The translations under genes and the position numbers were made by a program. Below, in pieces: positions 1 through 7,495 of a stretch of 21,584 nucleotides of DNA (position 1 is the first letter of the stretch; each line of letters starts with the position of its first letter). This DNA comes from an uncultured Streptococcus sp. (GTDB taxonomy: Bacteria; Bacillota; Bacilli; Lactobacillales; Streptococcaceae). The notes under the pieces were generated by a model that saw only the letters and a program-made list of their open reading frames with translations, was not told the origin of the DNA and did no database searches. The stretch lies in NCBI RefSeq assembly GCF_943912555.1, contig NZ_CALTUR010000013.1, positions 1 through 21,584 on the forward strand. The letters run 5' to 3'.

Positions 1-8
1 AGAAAAAA

Positions 9-74
9 ATCTAAATAGCTCTTGTGTTTAGAATAGAAAGATGTATAATGTTATTTAGAAAAATATCTAAATAG
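9..74 (+). promoter_or_regulatory. Promoter and palindromic operator of the CPBP-sdpR-sdpI operon
   Basis: A perfect -10 box TATAAT lies at 44-49, with a weak -35 (TTGTGT, 22-27). Around it are repeats of one half-site: TCTAAAT at 10-16, TTTAGAA at 27-33, and an inverted pair ATTTAGA (53-59) / TCTAAAT (66-72) separated by 6 bases. ATCTAAATAG occurs twice, at 9-18 and 65-74. The symmetric arms flanking and following the -10 are what an ArsR-type dimer would bind, and the operon's second gene encodes such a repressor. Autoregulation is inference. Confidence 0.6.
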
Positions 75-91
75 AAAGTGAAGTTACATAT

Positions 92-991
92 ATGTCAAAT
101 AAGAGAACAATCCTTCTTTTTGTGGTCTTGGCTTATGCCCTTGCTTGGATAATATGGTTGTCACTATGGCTAAGTGGTGTTGGTTTAAATTCTCCATGGA
201 GTCAACTTGCTAGTATTGTAGCCATGTGGATGCCTGCACTTGCAGTCTTTCTCTTAGGGAAAATCACGAATCAACCTAGTGGAATCAAATCTAAATTAGT
301 TGTAAATCTCAAGAGCAACTGGCGCTTTTACTTACTAGCTATCTGGTTACCAGCAGTCGTCAGTTTTTTAGGAGCGGGACTTTATTTTCTTGTATTCCCT
401 AGCAATTTCAGCCTTGGTTTTGAATCTATTCAAGCCATCTTACAAGAAAAAGGTGTCTCTCAATCAACCATTCCCTTATCTTTCTTGGCCTTGATTCAAA
501 TCCTAGCTAGTTTGACCTACGCTCCTTTTCTTAATAGTTTTTTTGCATTGGGAGAGGAAATTGGTTGGCGTGGCTATCTTTACCCAGCTCTAAGAGGACG
601 CTTTTCACTAGTCCAGACTCATGTCTTGCTTGGTCTCATTTGGAGTCTTTGGCATCTACCAATCAATTTGCAAGGCTATAATTATGGACTATCTTATTTT
701 GCTTATCCTGTTTTGGGAGTTGTTGCTATGTTTCTATCTTGTTTTAGCCTAGGAATATTGTTGAGCTGGTTGTTGGAAAAGACAGGTTCTATCTGGGCTT
801 CTGCCCTATTTCATGGGGCAATCAATGCAACTGCAGGTATTGGGTTACTCTTTCAATTACCAGGAGAAAAAGTTTCAAGCCTCTTGATTTTAGGGCCATC
901 ACAGACTGGAATGCTATCAGTTCTACCTTGCTTATTCCTAGCCCTACTAATATTACAAAGGGAAAGGAGTCATTATGAGTTTTGCAAATAG
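92..991 (+). CDS. CPBP family intramembrane metalloprotease (CAAX/bacteriocin-processing Abi)
   Basis: A 299-residue polytopic membrane protein with about eight hydrophobic segments. It carries the CPBP (Abi) signature: EExxxR at E155/E156/R160, a second motif ending in H188 (LIWSLWHLP), and HxxxN at H241/N245. These are the residues that coordinate metal in CAAX-type intramembrane proteases. In Gram-positive bacteria the family is often found with bacteriocin loci, where members give self-immunity or process peptides. Here it is followed by an SdpR-like repressor and an SdpI-like immunity protein, which supports a role in resisting a membrane-active peptide. The start ATG has only a weak ribosome site (AAGTGAAG). 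Its 3' end overlaps the next gene by 17 bases, so the two are probably translationally coupled. No toxin gene lies in the window; the substrate is unknown. Confidence 0.85.
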   Translation: MSNKRTILLFVVLAYALAWIIWLSLWLSGVGLNSPWSQLASIVAMWMPALAVFLLGKITNQPSGIKSKLVVNLKSNWRFYLLAIWLPAVVSFLGAGLYFLVFPSNFSLGFESIQAILQEKGVSQSTIPLSFLALIQILASLTYAPFLNSFFALGEEIGWRGYLYPALRGRFSLVQTHVLLGLIWSLWHLPINLQGYNYGLSYFAYPVLGVVAMFLSCFSLGILLSWLLEKTGSIWASALFHGAINATAGIGLLFQLPGEKVSSLLILGPSQTGMLSVLPCLFLALLILQRERSHYEFCK

Positions 992-1262
992 CTTTAAAGC
1001 CTTATCTCATCCAGTTAGGAGAGAGATTTTAAATTTACTCAAAGCAGGTAGATTATCTGCAGGAGAAATTGCCAGTCAATTTGAGTTGACTAGTGCAACT
1101 ATTTCACACCATCTTACGATTTTGAAAGCAGCGGATTTGATTCATGAAATGAAAGAAAAAAACTTTATTTATTATGAGTTAAATACATCGGTTTTAGAGG
1201 ATATAATGGTTTGGTTAGCAGATCTGAAAGGAGATCATTTTGATGAAGATAAAAATCAATAA
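975..1262 (+). CDS. ArsR/SmtB-type winged-helix repressor, SdpR-like
   Basis: A 95-residue protein almost entirely made of an ArsR-type winged helix. It opens with FKALSHPVRREILNLL (helix 1-2), followed by the recognition helix SATISHHLTILKAADLI (about residues 40-56) and a beta-wing around NFIYYEL. There are no cysteine/histidine metal sites typical of ArsR or SmtB sensors, so it resembles the SdpR subgroup. SdpR in Bacillus subtilis represses its own sdpRI operon and is sequestered at the membrane by SdpI when toxin is bound. The gene order here (repressor, then SdpI family) matches that arrangement. The start lies inside the end of the CPBP gene behind AAAGGGAAAGGAG. It probably binds the ATTTAGA/TCTAAAT repeats at 9-74. 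Function is by family and context. Confidence 0.88.
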   Translation: MSFANSFKALSHPVRREILNLLKAGRLSAGEIASQFELTSATISHHLTILKAADLIHEMKEKNFIYYELNTSVLEDIMVWLADLKGDHFDEDKNQ

Positions 1263-1884
1263 GAAATTGGTATTATTTACGAGCATTCTCATCCTACTAC
1301 CTTCCCTTGTAGGTTGTGTTTTCTGGAATCAATTACCAGAGGAGATACCCACTCATTTTAATCTACTGGGTCAAGCAGATGGCTACAATCATAAAATGTC
1401 TGCTATCTTTGGATTACCTACTCTCATGCTTTTGATGCATTGGTTGCTTCTATTTTTAATGATTAAGGATCCTAAATCTAGCAATATCAGTTCAAAAATA
1501 CAACTTTTGATTTACTGGACTATTCCTTTTGTATCTTGTCTATTAATGATTTCTATCTTCGGAGAATCTTTGGGTTATTCCATGATAAGTGGGCTACTAG
1601 CTCAGATTTTTATGGGAGTCGTGATGATCGTAATTGGAAATTATCTACCAAAAACACACCGAAATTATATAATCGGTATTCGACTACCGTGGACCTTGGA
1701 GAATGATGAAAACTGGAGAAAAACGCATCGCCTAGCTGGAAAAATTTGGGTATTAGGAGGATTGTTATTGTTTCTAAATTCCTTTGTGCAACTGTATGTT
1801 TACTGGGTATTCTTCTTGACACTTTTCTTTGTAGTGATAATTCCTAGTGTCTATTCTTATCAATTATCAAAATTAGAATCTTGA
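1243..1884 (+). CDS. SdpI/DUF1648 family immunity-like membrane protein
   Basis: A 213-residue protein with about six membrane helices. The N-terminal part carries the DUF1648 motif (LPEEIPTHFNLLGQADGY, about residues 31-48) after the first helix. The C-terminal part has the SdpI-family loop NYIIGIRLPWTLENDENWRKTHRLAGK. In B. subtilis SdpI protects against the SdpC toxin and captures the SdpR repressor. I place the start at the ATG at 1243, not the TTG one codon earlier, because the strong AAAGGAG at 1227-1233 sits at good distance from it. The gene overlaps the repressor gene by 20 bases. No SdpA/B/C-like toxin genes are visible, so this is an orphan immunity cassette or one that answers toxins from other strains. 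Confidence 0.85.
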   Translation: MKIKINKKLVLFTSILILLPSLVGCVFWNQLPEEIPTHFNLLGQADGYNHKMSAIFGLPTLMLLMHWLLLFLMIKDPKSSNISSKIQLLIYWTIPFVSCLLMISIFGESLGYSMISGLLAQIFMGVVMIVIGNYLPKTHRNYIIGIRLPWTLENDENWRKTHRLAGKIWVLGGLLLFLNSFVQLYVYWVFFLTLFFVVIIPSVYSYQLSKLES

Positions 1885-1948
1885 AATAGCTACTGGAGTC
1901 ATTAGTTTGAGAAGTTGGTCTGATATGTCTATTTCCCCAACGTATGGC

Positions 1949-2003
1949 TTGAAAAATCACTCTCTTTCGTTTATAATGAAGAATGATTTTATGAAAGGGA
2001 GTG
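1949..2003 (+). promoter_or_regulatory. Sigma-A promoter and RBS for the DUF3290-DUF421 pair
   Basis: TTGAAA at 1949-1954 and TATAAT at 1972-1977 are separated by exactly 17 bases. The ribosome site AAGGGAGTG (1995-2003) precedes the ATG at 2011. This gives the pair its own transcript. The rest of the 126-base gap after the SdpI-like gene shows no convincing terminator. Confidence 0.75.
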
Positions 2004-2010
2004 AAAATAA

Positions 2011-2466
2011 ATGAAATTTTACTCATATGACTATGTACTTAGCCAAATCAGTCAGCAAAATGGCATCATGATTGGCTTTGGGATTGTGCTCCTAGCTATC
2101 ACAGGATTTTTTGCCTTTAAGGCCTATCGAGATAAAAAGGGGACTAAGTTTCGGGAATTGGTCATGATTTTGGCCTTGACCTTAGTAGCCATGCTTTTGG
2201 TGACAATTTCAAAATACCAGACCAATCAAGCCTCTAACAATCAATTTCAAACTTCACTTCATTTTATAGAGGTTGTTTCCAAAGACTTGGGGGTGGATAA
2301 ATCAGAAGTCTATGTCAATACTTCTGCAGCCACTGATGGAGCGCTTGTCAAGGTAGGTCCAAATTTCTACCGTGCCATGAACGGGAGCGAGCCAGACAAG
2401 TATCTTTTAGAGAAATTAGAATTGCATCAAACAGACGCTATTGAATTGGTGGAGGTAAACAAATGA
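2011..2466 (+). CDS. DUF3290 family membrane protein
   Basis: A 151-residue protein with two N-terminal membrane helices (about residues 18-37 and 48-66) and a soluble C-terminal domain of about 80 residues that contains a VNTSAATDGALVKVGPNFYRAM stretch. This matches the DUF3290 family, which is almost always encoded directly before a DUF421 protein in lactic acid bacteria, as here. No enzymatic motif is visible and the biochemical role is unknown. It overlaps the next gene by four bases (ATGA), so the two products are probably made in a fixed ratio and may form a complex. It starts after a strong Shine-Dalgarno site. Confidence 0.85.
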   Translation: MKFYSYDYVLSQISQQNGIMIGFGIVLLAITGFFAFKAYRDKKGTKFRELVMILALTLVAMLLVTISKYQTNQASNNQFQTSLHFIEVVSKDLGVDKSEVYVNTSAATDGALVKVGPNFYRAMNGSEPDKYLLEKLELHQTDAIELVEVNK

Positions 2467-3098
2467 CACTCAACTATATGGAAATTTTAATCAAACTGGC
2501 CTTGGGTCTTTTCTCTCTTGTTTTTGTTATCAATGTGACAGGAAAGGGGAACCTAGCACCTAACTCTGCGACAGACCAAATTCAGAACTATGTTCTCGGT
2601 GGTATCATCGGTGGGGTGATTTACAATAGTTCTATCAGTATTCTCCAGTATGCAGTGATTCTGATGATGTGGACGATTTTGGTCTTGACCCTCAAGTGGC
2701 TCAATAACAATGTTCGTTTTGTCAAACGCTTGATTGATGGGAAACCAACTCTCCTCATCAAAAATGGGCAGATTGACCCAGAAGCCTGTCGTTCAGTTGG
2801 TTTGTCTGCAGCGGAAGTAGCCCTCAAGCTTCGTAGCCAAGGGATTTTCCAGATGAAGCAGGTCAAATGCGCTGTGCAGGAGCAAAATGGCCAACTCATC
2901 GTGGTCCAAATGGGAGATGAAAATCCTAAGTATCCAGTTGTGACTGACGGTGTGATACAAGTCGATGTTTTGGAGTCGATTGGTCGTAACGAAGAGTGGT
3001 TGCTTGATAACCTCAGCAAGCAAGGGCATGACAATGTAGCCAATATCTTTATCGCTGAGTATGACAAGGGTGCGGTCACAGTCGTAACCTATGAATAA
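2463..3098 (+). CDS. DUF421 (YetF-like) membrane protein
   Basis: A 211-residue protein with three N-terminal membrane helices (about residues 7-25, 44-60 and 61-80) and a cytoplasmic C-terminal domain. It contains the family's characteristic GKPTLLIKNGQID and KLRSQGIFQMKQVKCAVQEQNGQL stretches. DUF421/YetF proteins are widespread in Firmicutes; in Bacillus some paralogues are linked to spore or membrane phenotypes, but the molecular activity is not established. The ATGA overlap with the DUF3290 gene and the terminator just after the stop define a two-gene unit. The odd Asn/Ile-rich middle (SATDQIQNYVLGGIIGGVIYN) matches the family's second helix. Confidence 0.87.
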   Translation: MTLNYMEILIKLALGLFSLVFVINVTGKGNLAPNSATDQIQNYVLGGIIGGVIYNSSISILQYAVILMMWTILVLTLKWLNNNVRFVKRLIDGKPTLLIKNGQIDPEACRSVGLSAAEVALKLRSQGIFQMKQVKCAVQEQNGQLIVVQMGDENPKYPVVTDGVIQVDVLESIGRNEEWLLDNLSKQGHDNVANIFIAEYDKGAVTVVTYE

Positions 3099-3101
3099 GA
3101 A

Positions 3102-3134
3102 AAACCTGGGGTCTTGGCCTCAGGTTTCTATTTG
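3102..3134 (+). terminator. Intrinsic terminator after the DUF421 gene
   Basis: The arms AAACCTG (3102-3108) and CAGGTTT (3121-3127) pair, with an inner GG/CC extension and a short loop, followed by a T-rich tail. It ends 19 bases before the start of the ABC transporter gene. The ABC pair therefore needs its own promoter, which I cannot identify, or readthrough. Confidence 0.7.
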
Positions 3135-3152
3135 CAATCAGAAAGGGATGTT

Positions 3153-4898
3153 ATGTCCATTGTTCAAAAACTTTGGTGGTTTTTCAAGTTAGAAAAACGC
3201 CGTTATTTAGTCGGGATTGTGGCTCTGGTCTTGGTTTCCGTCCTCAACCTCATTCCCCCAATGGTTATGGGGAGGGTCATTGATGCCATCACATCGGGGC
3301 AATTAACCCAGCAGGACCTCCTTCTTGCCCTATTTTACTTGCTTCTTGCAGCCTTTGGGATGTACTATCTGCGCTATGTTTGGCGTATGTATATCCTCGG
3401 TACTTCCTACCGTTTGGGACAGATTATGCGCTCTCGCTTATTTGAGCATTTCACAAAAATGTCTCCAGCCTTTTATCAAACCTATAGGACGGGGGACCTG
3501 ATGGCACACGCAACCAACGATATCAATGCCTTAACGCGTCTGGCAGGGGGAGGGGTTATGTCAGCGGTTGATGCCTCAATCACAGCTTTGGTGACTTTGC
3601 TGACCATGCTCTTTAGCATTTCATGGCAGATGACCTTGGTTGCCATTCTTCCCCTGCCTTTCATGGCTTATGCGACCAGTCGTCTAGGGAGAAAGACCCA
3701 CAAGGCCTTTGGCGAATCCCAAGCTGCCTTTTCCGAACTTAATAACAAGGTACAGGAGTCTGTATCAGGTATTAAAGTGACCAAGTCTTTCGGTTACCAG
3801 GCGGACGAGTTGAAGTCCTTTCAGGCAGTCAATGAATTGACCTTCCAAAAGAACCTGCAAACCATGAAATACGATAGTCTCTTTGACCCTATGGTTCTCT
3901 TGTTTGTTGGTTCATCCTATGTGTTAACCCTCTTGGTCGGCTCCTTGATGGTTCAGGAAGGGAAGATTACAGTTGGAAATCTAGTAACCTTTATCAGCTA
4001 TTTGGATATGTTGGTTTGGCCTCTCATGGCCATTGGTTTCCTCTTTAATATCACTCAAAGAGGAAAGGTTTCCTACCAGCGGATTGAGGAACTTTTGTTT
4101 CAGGAATCACCTGTACAAGACCCTGAGTTTCCTTTATATGGCATTGAAAACGGGCGCCTGCAGTATGATATTGATAGCTTTGCCTTTGAAAATGAGGAAA
4201 CACTGACGGATATTCACTTCAGTTTAGAAAAAGGTCAAACACTGGGGTTGGTCGGTCAGACAGGCTCTGGGAAAACGTCCTTGATCAAGCTCCTCTTGCG
4301 TGAATACGATGTGGACAAGGGAGCCATTTATCTAAATGGTCACGATATTCGGGACTATCGTCTGACAGATCTTCGTAGTCTTATGGGCTATGTTCCTCAG
4401 GACCAGTTTCTCTTTGCGACCTCTATCTTAGACAATATCCGCTTTGGAAATCCGAACTTGCCACTTTCAGCGGTCGAGGAAGCGACTAAGCTAGCTCAAG
4501 TTTACCAAGATATTGTGGATATGCCCCAAGGATTTGATACGTTGATTGGTGAAAAGGGAGTCAGTCTTTCTGGTGGTCAAAAGCAACGGCTGGCCATGAG
4601 TCGGGCGATGATTTTAGACCCAGATATTTTGATTTTAGATGATTCTTTGTCAGCTGTGGATGCCAAGACAGAGTATGCGATTATCGACAATCTTAAGGAG
4701 ACGAGAAAGGAAAAGACAACCATTATTACGGCTCATCGCCTCAGTGCAGTTGTCCATGCAGATCTGATTTTAGTCCTGCAAAATGGTCAAATTATCGAAC
4801 GAGGCAGGCACGAAGACCTACTAGCTATGGATGGCTGGTATGCCCAAACCTACCAGTCTCAGCAGTTGGAAATGAAAGGAGAAGAAGATGCAGAATAA
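3153..4898 (+). CDS. Heterodimeric ABC exporter, subunit with degenerate ATPase site
   Basis: A 581-residue half-transporter: six membrane helices (about residues 1-310) fused to a nucleotide-binding domain. Walker A is GQTGSGKTS near residue 370, the signature LSGGQKQR near 471 is canonical, and Walker B is ILILDDSLSAVD near 496. The residue after the Walker B aspartate is Asp where active ATPases have a catalytic Glu. This is typical of one half of LmrCD/BmrCD/TM287-288-like exporters, in which one of the two ATP sites is inactive. The partner is the next gene. I chose ATG 3153, not the TTG at 3114, because AAAGGG lies seven bases upstream and the longer form would run through the preceding terminator hairpin. 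It resembles the pneumococcal SP_1839/SP_1840 pair; the substrate is unknown, probably drugs or lipids. Confidence 0.92.
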   Translation: MSIVQKLWWFFKLEKRRYLVGIVALVLVSVLNLIPPMVMGRVIDAITSGQLTQQDLLLALFYLLLAAFGMYYLRYVWRMYILGTSYRLGQIMRSRLFEHFTKMSPAFYQTYRTGDLMAHATNDINALTRLAGGGVMSAVDASITALVTLLTMLFSISWQMTLVAILPLPFMAYATSRLGRKTHKAFGESQAAFSELNNKVQESVSGIKVTKSFGYQADELKSFQAVNELTFQKNLQTMKYDSLFDPMVLLFVGSSYVLTLLVGSLMVQEGKITVGNLVTFISYLDMLVWPLMAIGFLFNITQRGKVSYQRIEELLFQESPVQDPEFPLYGIENGRLQYDIDSFAFENEETLTDIHFSLEKGQTLGLVGQTGSGKTSLIKLLLREYDVDKGAIYLNGHDIRDYRLTDLRSLMGYVPQDQFLFATSILDNIRFGNPNLPLSAVEEATKLAQVYQDIVDMPQGFDTLIGEKGVSLSGGQKQRLAMSRAMILDPDILILDDSLSAVDAKTEYAIIDNLKETRKEKTTIITAHRLSAVVHADLILVLQNGQIIERGRHEDLLAMDGWYAQTYQSQQLEMKGEEDAE

Positions 4899-6630
4899 GA
4901 AAGAACAATGGGCTGTATTGAAGCGCTTGATGTCCTATCTCAAGCCTTACGGCCTCTTGACCTTTTTGGCACTCAGTTTTCTCCTAGCGACGACGGTCAT
5001 TAAAAGCCTTATTCCCCTTGTGGCTTCCCACTTTATTGACCAGTATCTCAGCAATCTCAACCAACTTGCTGTGAGCGTTTTGCTGGCCTACTATGGCCTT
5101 TATATCCTACAAACTCTGGTCCAGTATGTCGGCAATCTTCTCTTTGCGCGGGTGTCCTACAGTATTGTTAGGGATATTCGTCGGGATGCCTTTGCCAATA
5201 TGGAAAAATTGGGTATGTCTTATTTTGACAAGACACCAGCAGGCTCTATCGTCTCTCGTTTGACAAATGACACCGAGACTATCAGTGATATGTTTTCGGG
5301 GATTTTATCTAGCTTTATTTCAGCAGTTTTTATCTTTCTGACAACTCTTTATACCATGTTGGTATTAGATTTTCGTTTGACAACATTAGTCTTGCTCTTT
5401 CTCCCCTTGATTTTCCTTTTGGTCAATCTCTATCGGAAAAAATCAGTGAAAATCATTGAGAAAACCAGAAGTCTCTTGTCAGATATCAATAGCAAGCTGG
5501 CAGAGAATATCGAGGGAATCAGAATAATCCAGGCCTTTAATCAAGAGAAGCGCCTACAGTCAGAGTTTGATGAAATCAACCAAGAACACTTGGTCTACGC
5601 CAACCGTTCTGTAGCCTTGGATGCCCTCTTTTTGAGACCTGCCATGAGTTTGCTGAAACTCCTAGGCTATGCCGTTTTAATGGCCTATTTTGGCTACCGT
5701 GGGCTTTATCTGGGAATAACAGCAGGAACCATGTATGCCTTTATCCAGTACATCAATCGTCTCTTTGATCCCCTGATTGAAGTAACGCAAAACTTCTCAA
5801 CCCTTCAAACCTCTATGGTTTCTGCAGGTCGTGTCTTTGCCTTGATTGACGAGAGGACCTATGAGCCTCTTCAAGAAGATGGGCAAGATAAAGTTAAAGA
5901 AGGCAATATTCGTTTTGAACATGTATGTTTCTCTTATGATGGGCAACATCCGATTCTGGATGACATTTCTTTCTCTGTTAATAAGGGTGAAACCATTGCT
6001 TTTGTCGGTCATACTGGTTCAGGGAAATCATCTATTATCAATGTCCTCATGCGTTTTTATGAATTTCAGTCAGGGCGAGTTCTCTTGGATGATGTGGATA
6101 TAAGGAACTACAGTCAGGAAGAACTGAGAAAAAATATCGGGCTAGTCTTGCAGGAGCCCTTCCTCTATCATGGGACTATTAAGTCCAATATCGCCATGTA
6201 CCAAGAAATCAGTGATGAGGAGGTTCAGGCTGCGGCAGCCTTCGTGGATGCAGATTCCTTTATTCAAGAACTTCCTCAGGGTTACGACTCACCTGTGTCT
6301 GAGCGTGGTTCGAGCTTCTCTACTGGGCAGCGTCAGCTTCTAGCCTTTGCTAGAACAGTCGCCAGTCAACCTAAAATCCTGATTTTGGATGAAGCGACAG
6401 CCAATATTGACTCTGAAACAGAGAGTTTGGTTCAAGCTTCACTAGCTAAGATGAGACAGGGACGGACAACAATTGCTATCGCTCACCGCCTTTCTACCAT
6501 CCAAGACGCCAACTGTATTTATGTTTTGGACAAGGGGCGCATTATCGAGAGTGGAACCCATGAGGAACTCTTGGTTCTGGGTGGAACCTATCATAAGATG
6601 TATAGCTTGCAGGCGGGTGCCATGGCCTAA
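4888..6630 (+). CDS. Heterodimeric ABC exporter, subunit with catalytic Glu
   Basis: A 580-residue half-transporter with six membrane helices and a C-terminal ATPase domain. Walker A is GHTGSGKSS near residue 378 and Walker B is ILILDEATANID near 500 with the catalytic Glu. The signature is FSTGQRQ (near 475) instead of LSGGQ. This complements the upstream subunit: its good Walker A/B faces the partner's canonical signature (active site), while its poor signature faces the partner's Asp-containing site (degenerate site). The two proteins are therefore an obligate asymmetric heterodimer. The gene starts inside the end of the first (11-base overlap) after AAAGGAG, so the pair is co-translated. 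Such exporters move hydrophobic drugs, lipids or peptides; nothing here fixes the substrate. Confidence 0.92.
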   Translation: MQNKKEQWAVLKRLMSYLKPYGLLTFLALSFLLATTVIKSLIPLVASHFIDQYLSNLNQLAVSVLLAYYGLYILQTLVQYVGNLLFARVSYSIVRDIRRDAFANMEKLGMSYFDKTPAGSIVSRLTNDTETISDMFSGILSSFISAVFIFLTTLYTMLVLDFRLTTLVLLFLPLIFLLVNLYRKKSVKIIEKTRSLLSDINSKLAENIEGIRIIQAFNQEKRLQSEFDEINQEHLVYANRSVALDALFLRPAMSLLKLLGYAVLMAYFGYRGLYLGITAGTMYAFIQYINRLFDPLIEVTQNFSTLQTSMVSAGRVFALIDERTYEPLQEDGQDKVKEGNIRFEHVCFSYDGQHPILDDISFSVNKGETIAFVGHTGSGKSSIINVLMRFYEFQSGRVLLDDVDIRNYSQEELRKNIGLVLQEPFLYHGTIKSNIAMYQEISDEEVQAAAAFVDADSFIQELPQGYDSPVSERGSSFSTGQRQLLAFARTVASQPKILILDEATANIDSETESLVQASLAKMRQGRTTIAIAHRLSTIQDANCIYVLDKGRIIESGTHEELLVLGGTYHKMYSLQAGAMA

Positions 6631-6706
6631 TATTCGTTGATTTTCATTGAGCATAAGAAGGAAATCCTTCGAATTACAGATTTCTTTCACCGCCTTTTCC
6701 ATTTTG

Positions 6707-6755
6707 TGGTATAATGAAAAATGTTGACAGATAGTATAATAAAAACAAAGGAGAA
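6707..6755 (+). promoter_or_regulatory. Promoter region of the sugar transferase gene with two -10 boxes
   Basis: An extended -10 (TGGTATAAT, 6707-6715) and a second TATAAT (6735-6740) occur 25 bases apart, followed by the strong ribosome site AAAGGAG (6748-6754) before ATG 6761. The -35 for either box is weak. A TTGACA at 6724-6729 is only 5 bases from the second -10, so it cannot serve it. Confidence 0.55.
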
Positions 6756-6760
6756 ACAGT

Positions 6761-7453
6761 ATGCTGAAATGGGAAGACTTGCCCGTGGAAATGAAATCAA
6801 GCGAGATTGAGTCTTACTACCAGCTTGTCTCTAAAAGGAAGGGTTCGCTGATTTTCAAGCGTTGCTTGGACTGGGTCCTAGCCTTGGTCTTACTGGTTAT
6901 GACCTCTCCTATCTTTCTCATCTTGAGCATATGGATCAAGTTGGATAGCAAGGGGCCAGTGATTTACAAACAAGAGCGCGTGACCCAGTACAATCGACCT
7001 TTCAAGATTTGGAAGTTCCGTACCATGGTGACGGATGCGGATAAAAAAGGGAGTCTGGTGACTTCTGCTAACGATAGCCGCATTACCAAGGTTGGCAATT
7101 TCATCCGCCGTGTGCGTTTGGACGAACTGCCTCAGTTGGTCAATGTCCTTAAAGGTGAGATGTCCTTTGTCGGTACACGACCTGAAGTGCCACGTTACAC
7201 AGAGCAGTATAGCCCTGAAATGATGGCGACCTTGCTTTTACCAGCAGGGATTACCTCTCCAGCCAGCATCAACTATAAGGATGAGGACACTATCATCAGT
7301 CAAATGACGGATAAAGGCCTGTCAGTTGACCAAGTCTATATAGAGCATGTTCTTCCTGAAAAGATGCGCTATAACCTCACTTATCTCCGAGAATTTAGTT
7401 TCCTTGGAGATATCAAAATCATGTTTCAAACCGTGTTTGAAGTACTAAAATAA
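6761..7453 (+). CDS. Undecaprenyl-phosphate sugar-1-phosphate transferase (bacterial sugar transferase family)
   Basis: A 230-residue monotopic phosphoglycosyl transferase (PF02397 type). It has one hydrophobic segment (about 37-58) with an internal Ser-Pro kink (S49-P50), then KFRTM (85-89), the catalytic Asp-Glu dyad in DELPQL (D121-E122) and GTRPE (138-142). These enzymes move a sugar-1-phosphate from a UDP-sugar to undecaprenyl phosphate at the inner membrane face, the first step in building a cell-surface glycan. The aminotransferase gene follows after 42 bases. In pneumococcus an equivalent pair (spr1655/spr1654) has been proposed to make and load AATGal, the first sugar of teichoic acid repeats; assignment here rests on that resemblance. 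Alternative sugars such as diNAcBac cannot be excluded. Confidence 0.85.
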   Translation: MLKWEDLPVEMKSSEIESYYQLVSKRKGSLIFKRCLDWVLALVLLVMTSPIFLILSIWIKLDSKGPVIYKQERVTQYNRPFKIWKFRTMVTDADKKGSLVTSANDSRITKVGNFIRRVRLDELPQLVNVLKGEMSFVGTRPEVPRYTEQYSPEMMATLLLPAGITSPASINYKDEDTIISQMTDKGLSVDQVYIEHVLPEKMRYNLTYLREFSFLGDIKIMFQTVFEVLK

Positions 7454-7495
7454 AGTAGTCATGAGAAAATGAGTACAGATAAAAGGAGCAAATCA

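Noticed and set aside
92..991. Phage abortive infection protein ("Abi" name of the CPBP family)
   Set aside because: The name is historical. The neighbours are a bacteriocin-type repressor and immunity protein, not a phage-defence cluster.
3114..3152. N-terminal extension of the first ABC subunit
   Set aside because: It overlaps the terminator hairpin of the preceding gene and starts with TTG without a ribosome site.
6640..6656. BOX fragment (TGATTTTCATTGAG) after the second ABC gene
   Set aside because: Only about 14 bases match the boxC end and no boxA is near; too short to call.
6724..6740. TTGACA plus TATAAT as a promoter before the sugar transferase
   Set aside because: Only five bases separate the two hexamers, far from the required 16-18.
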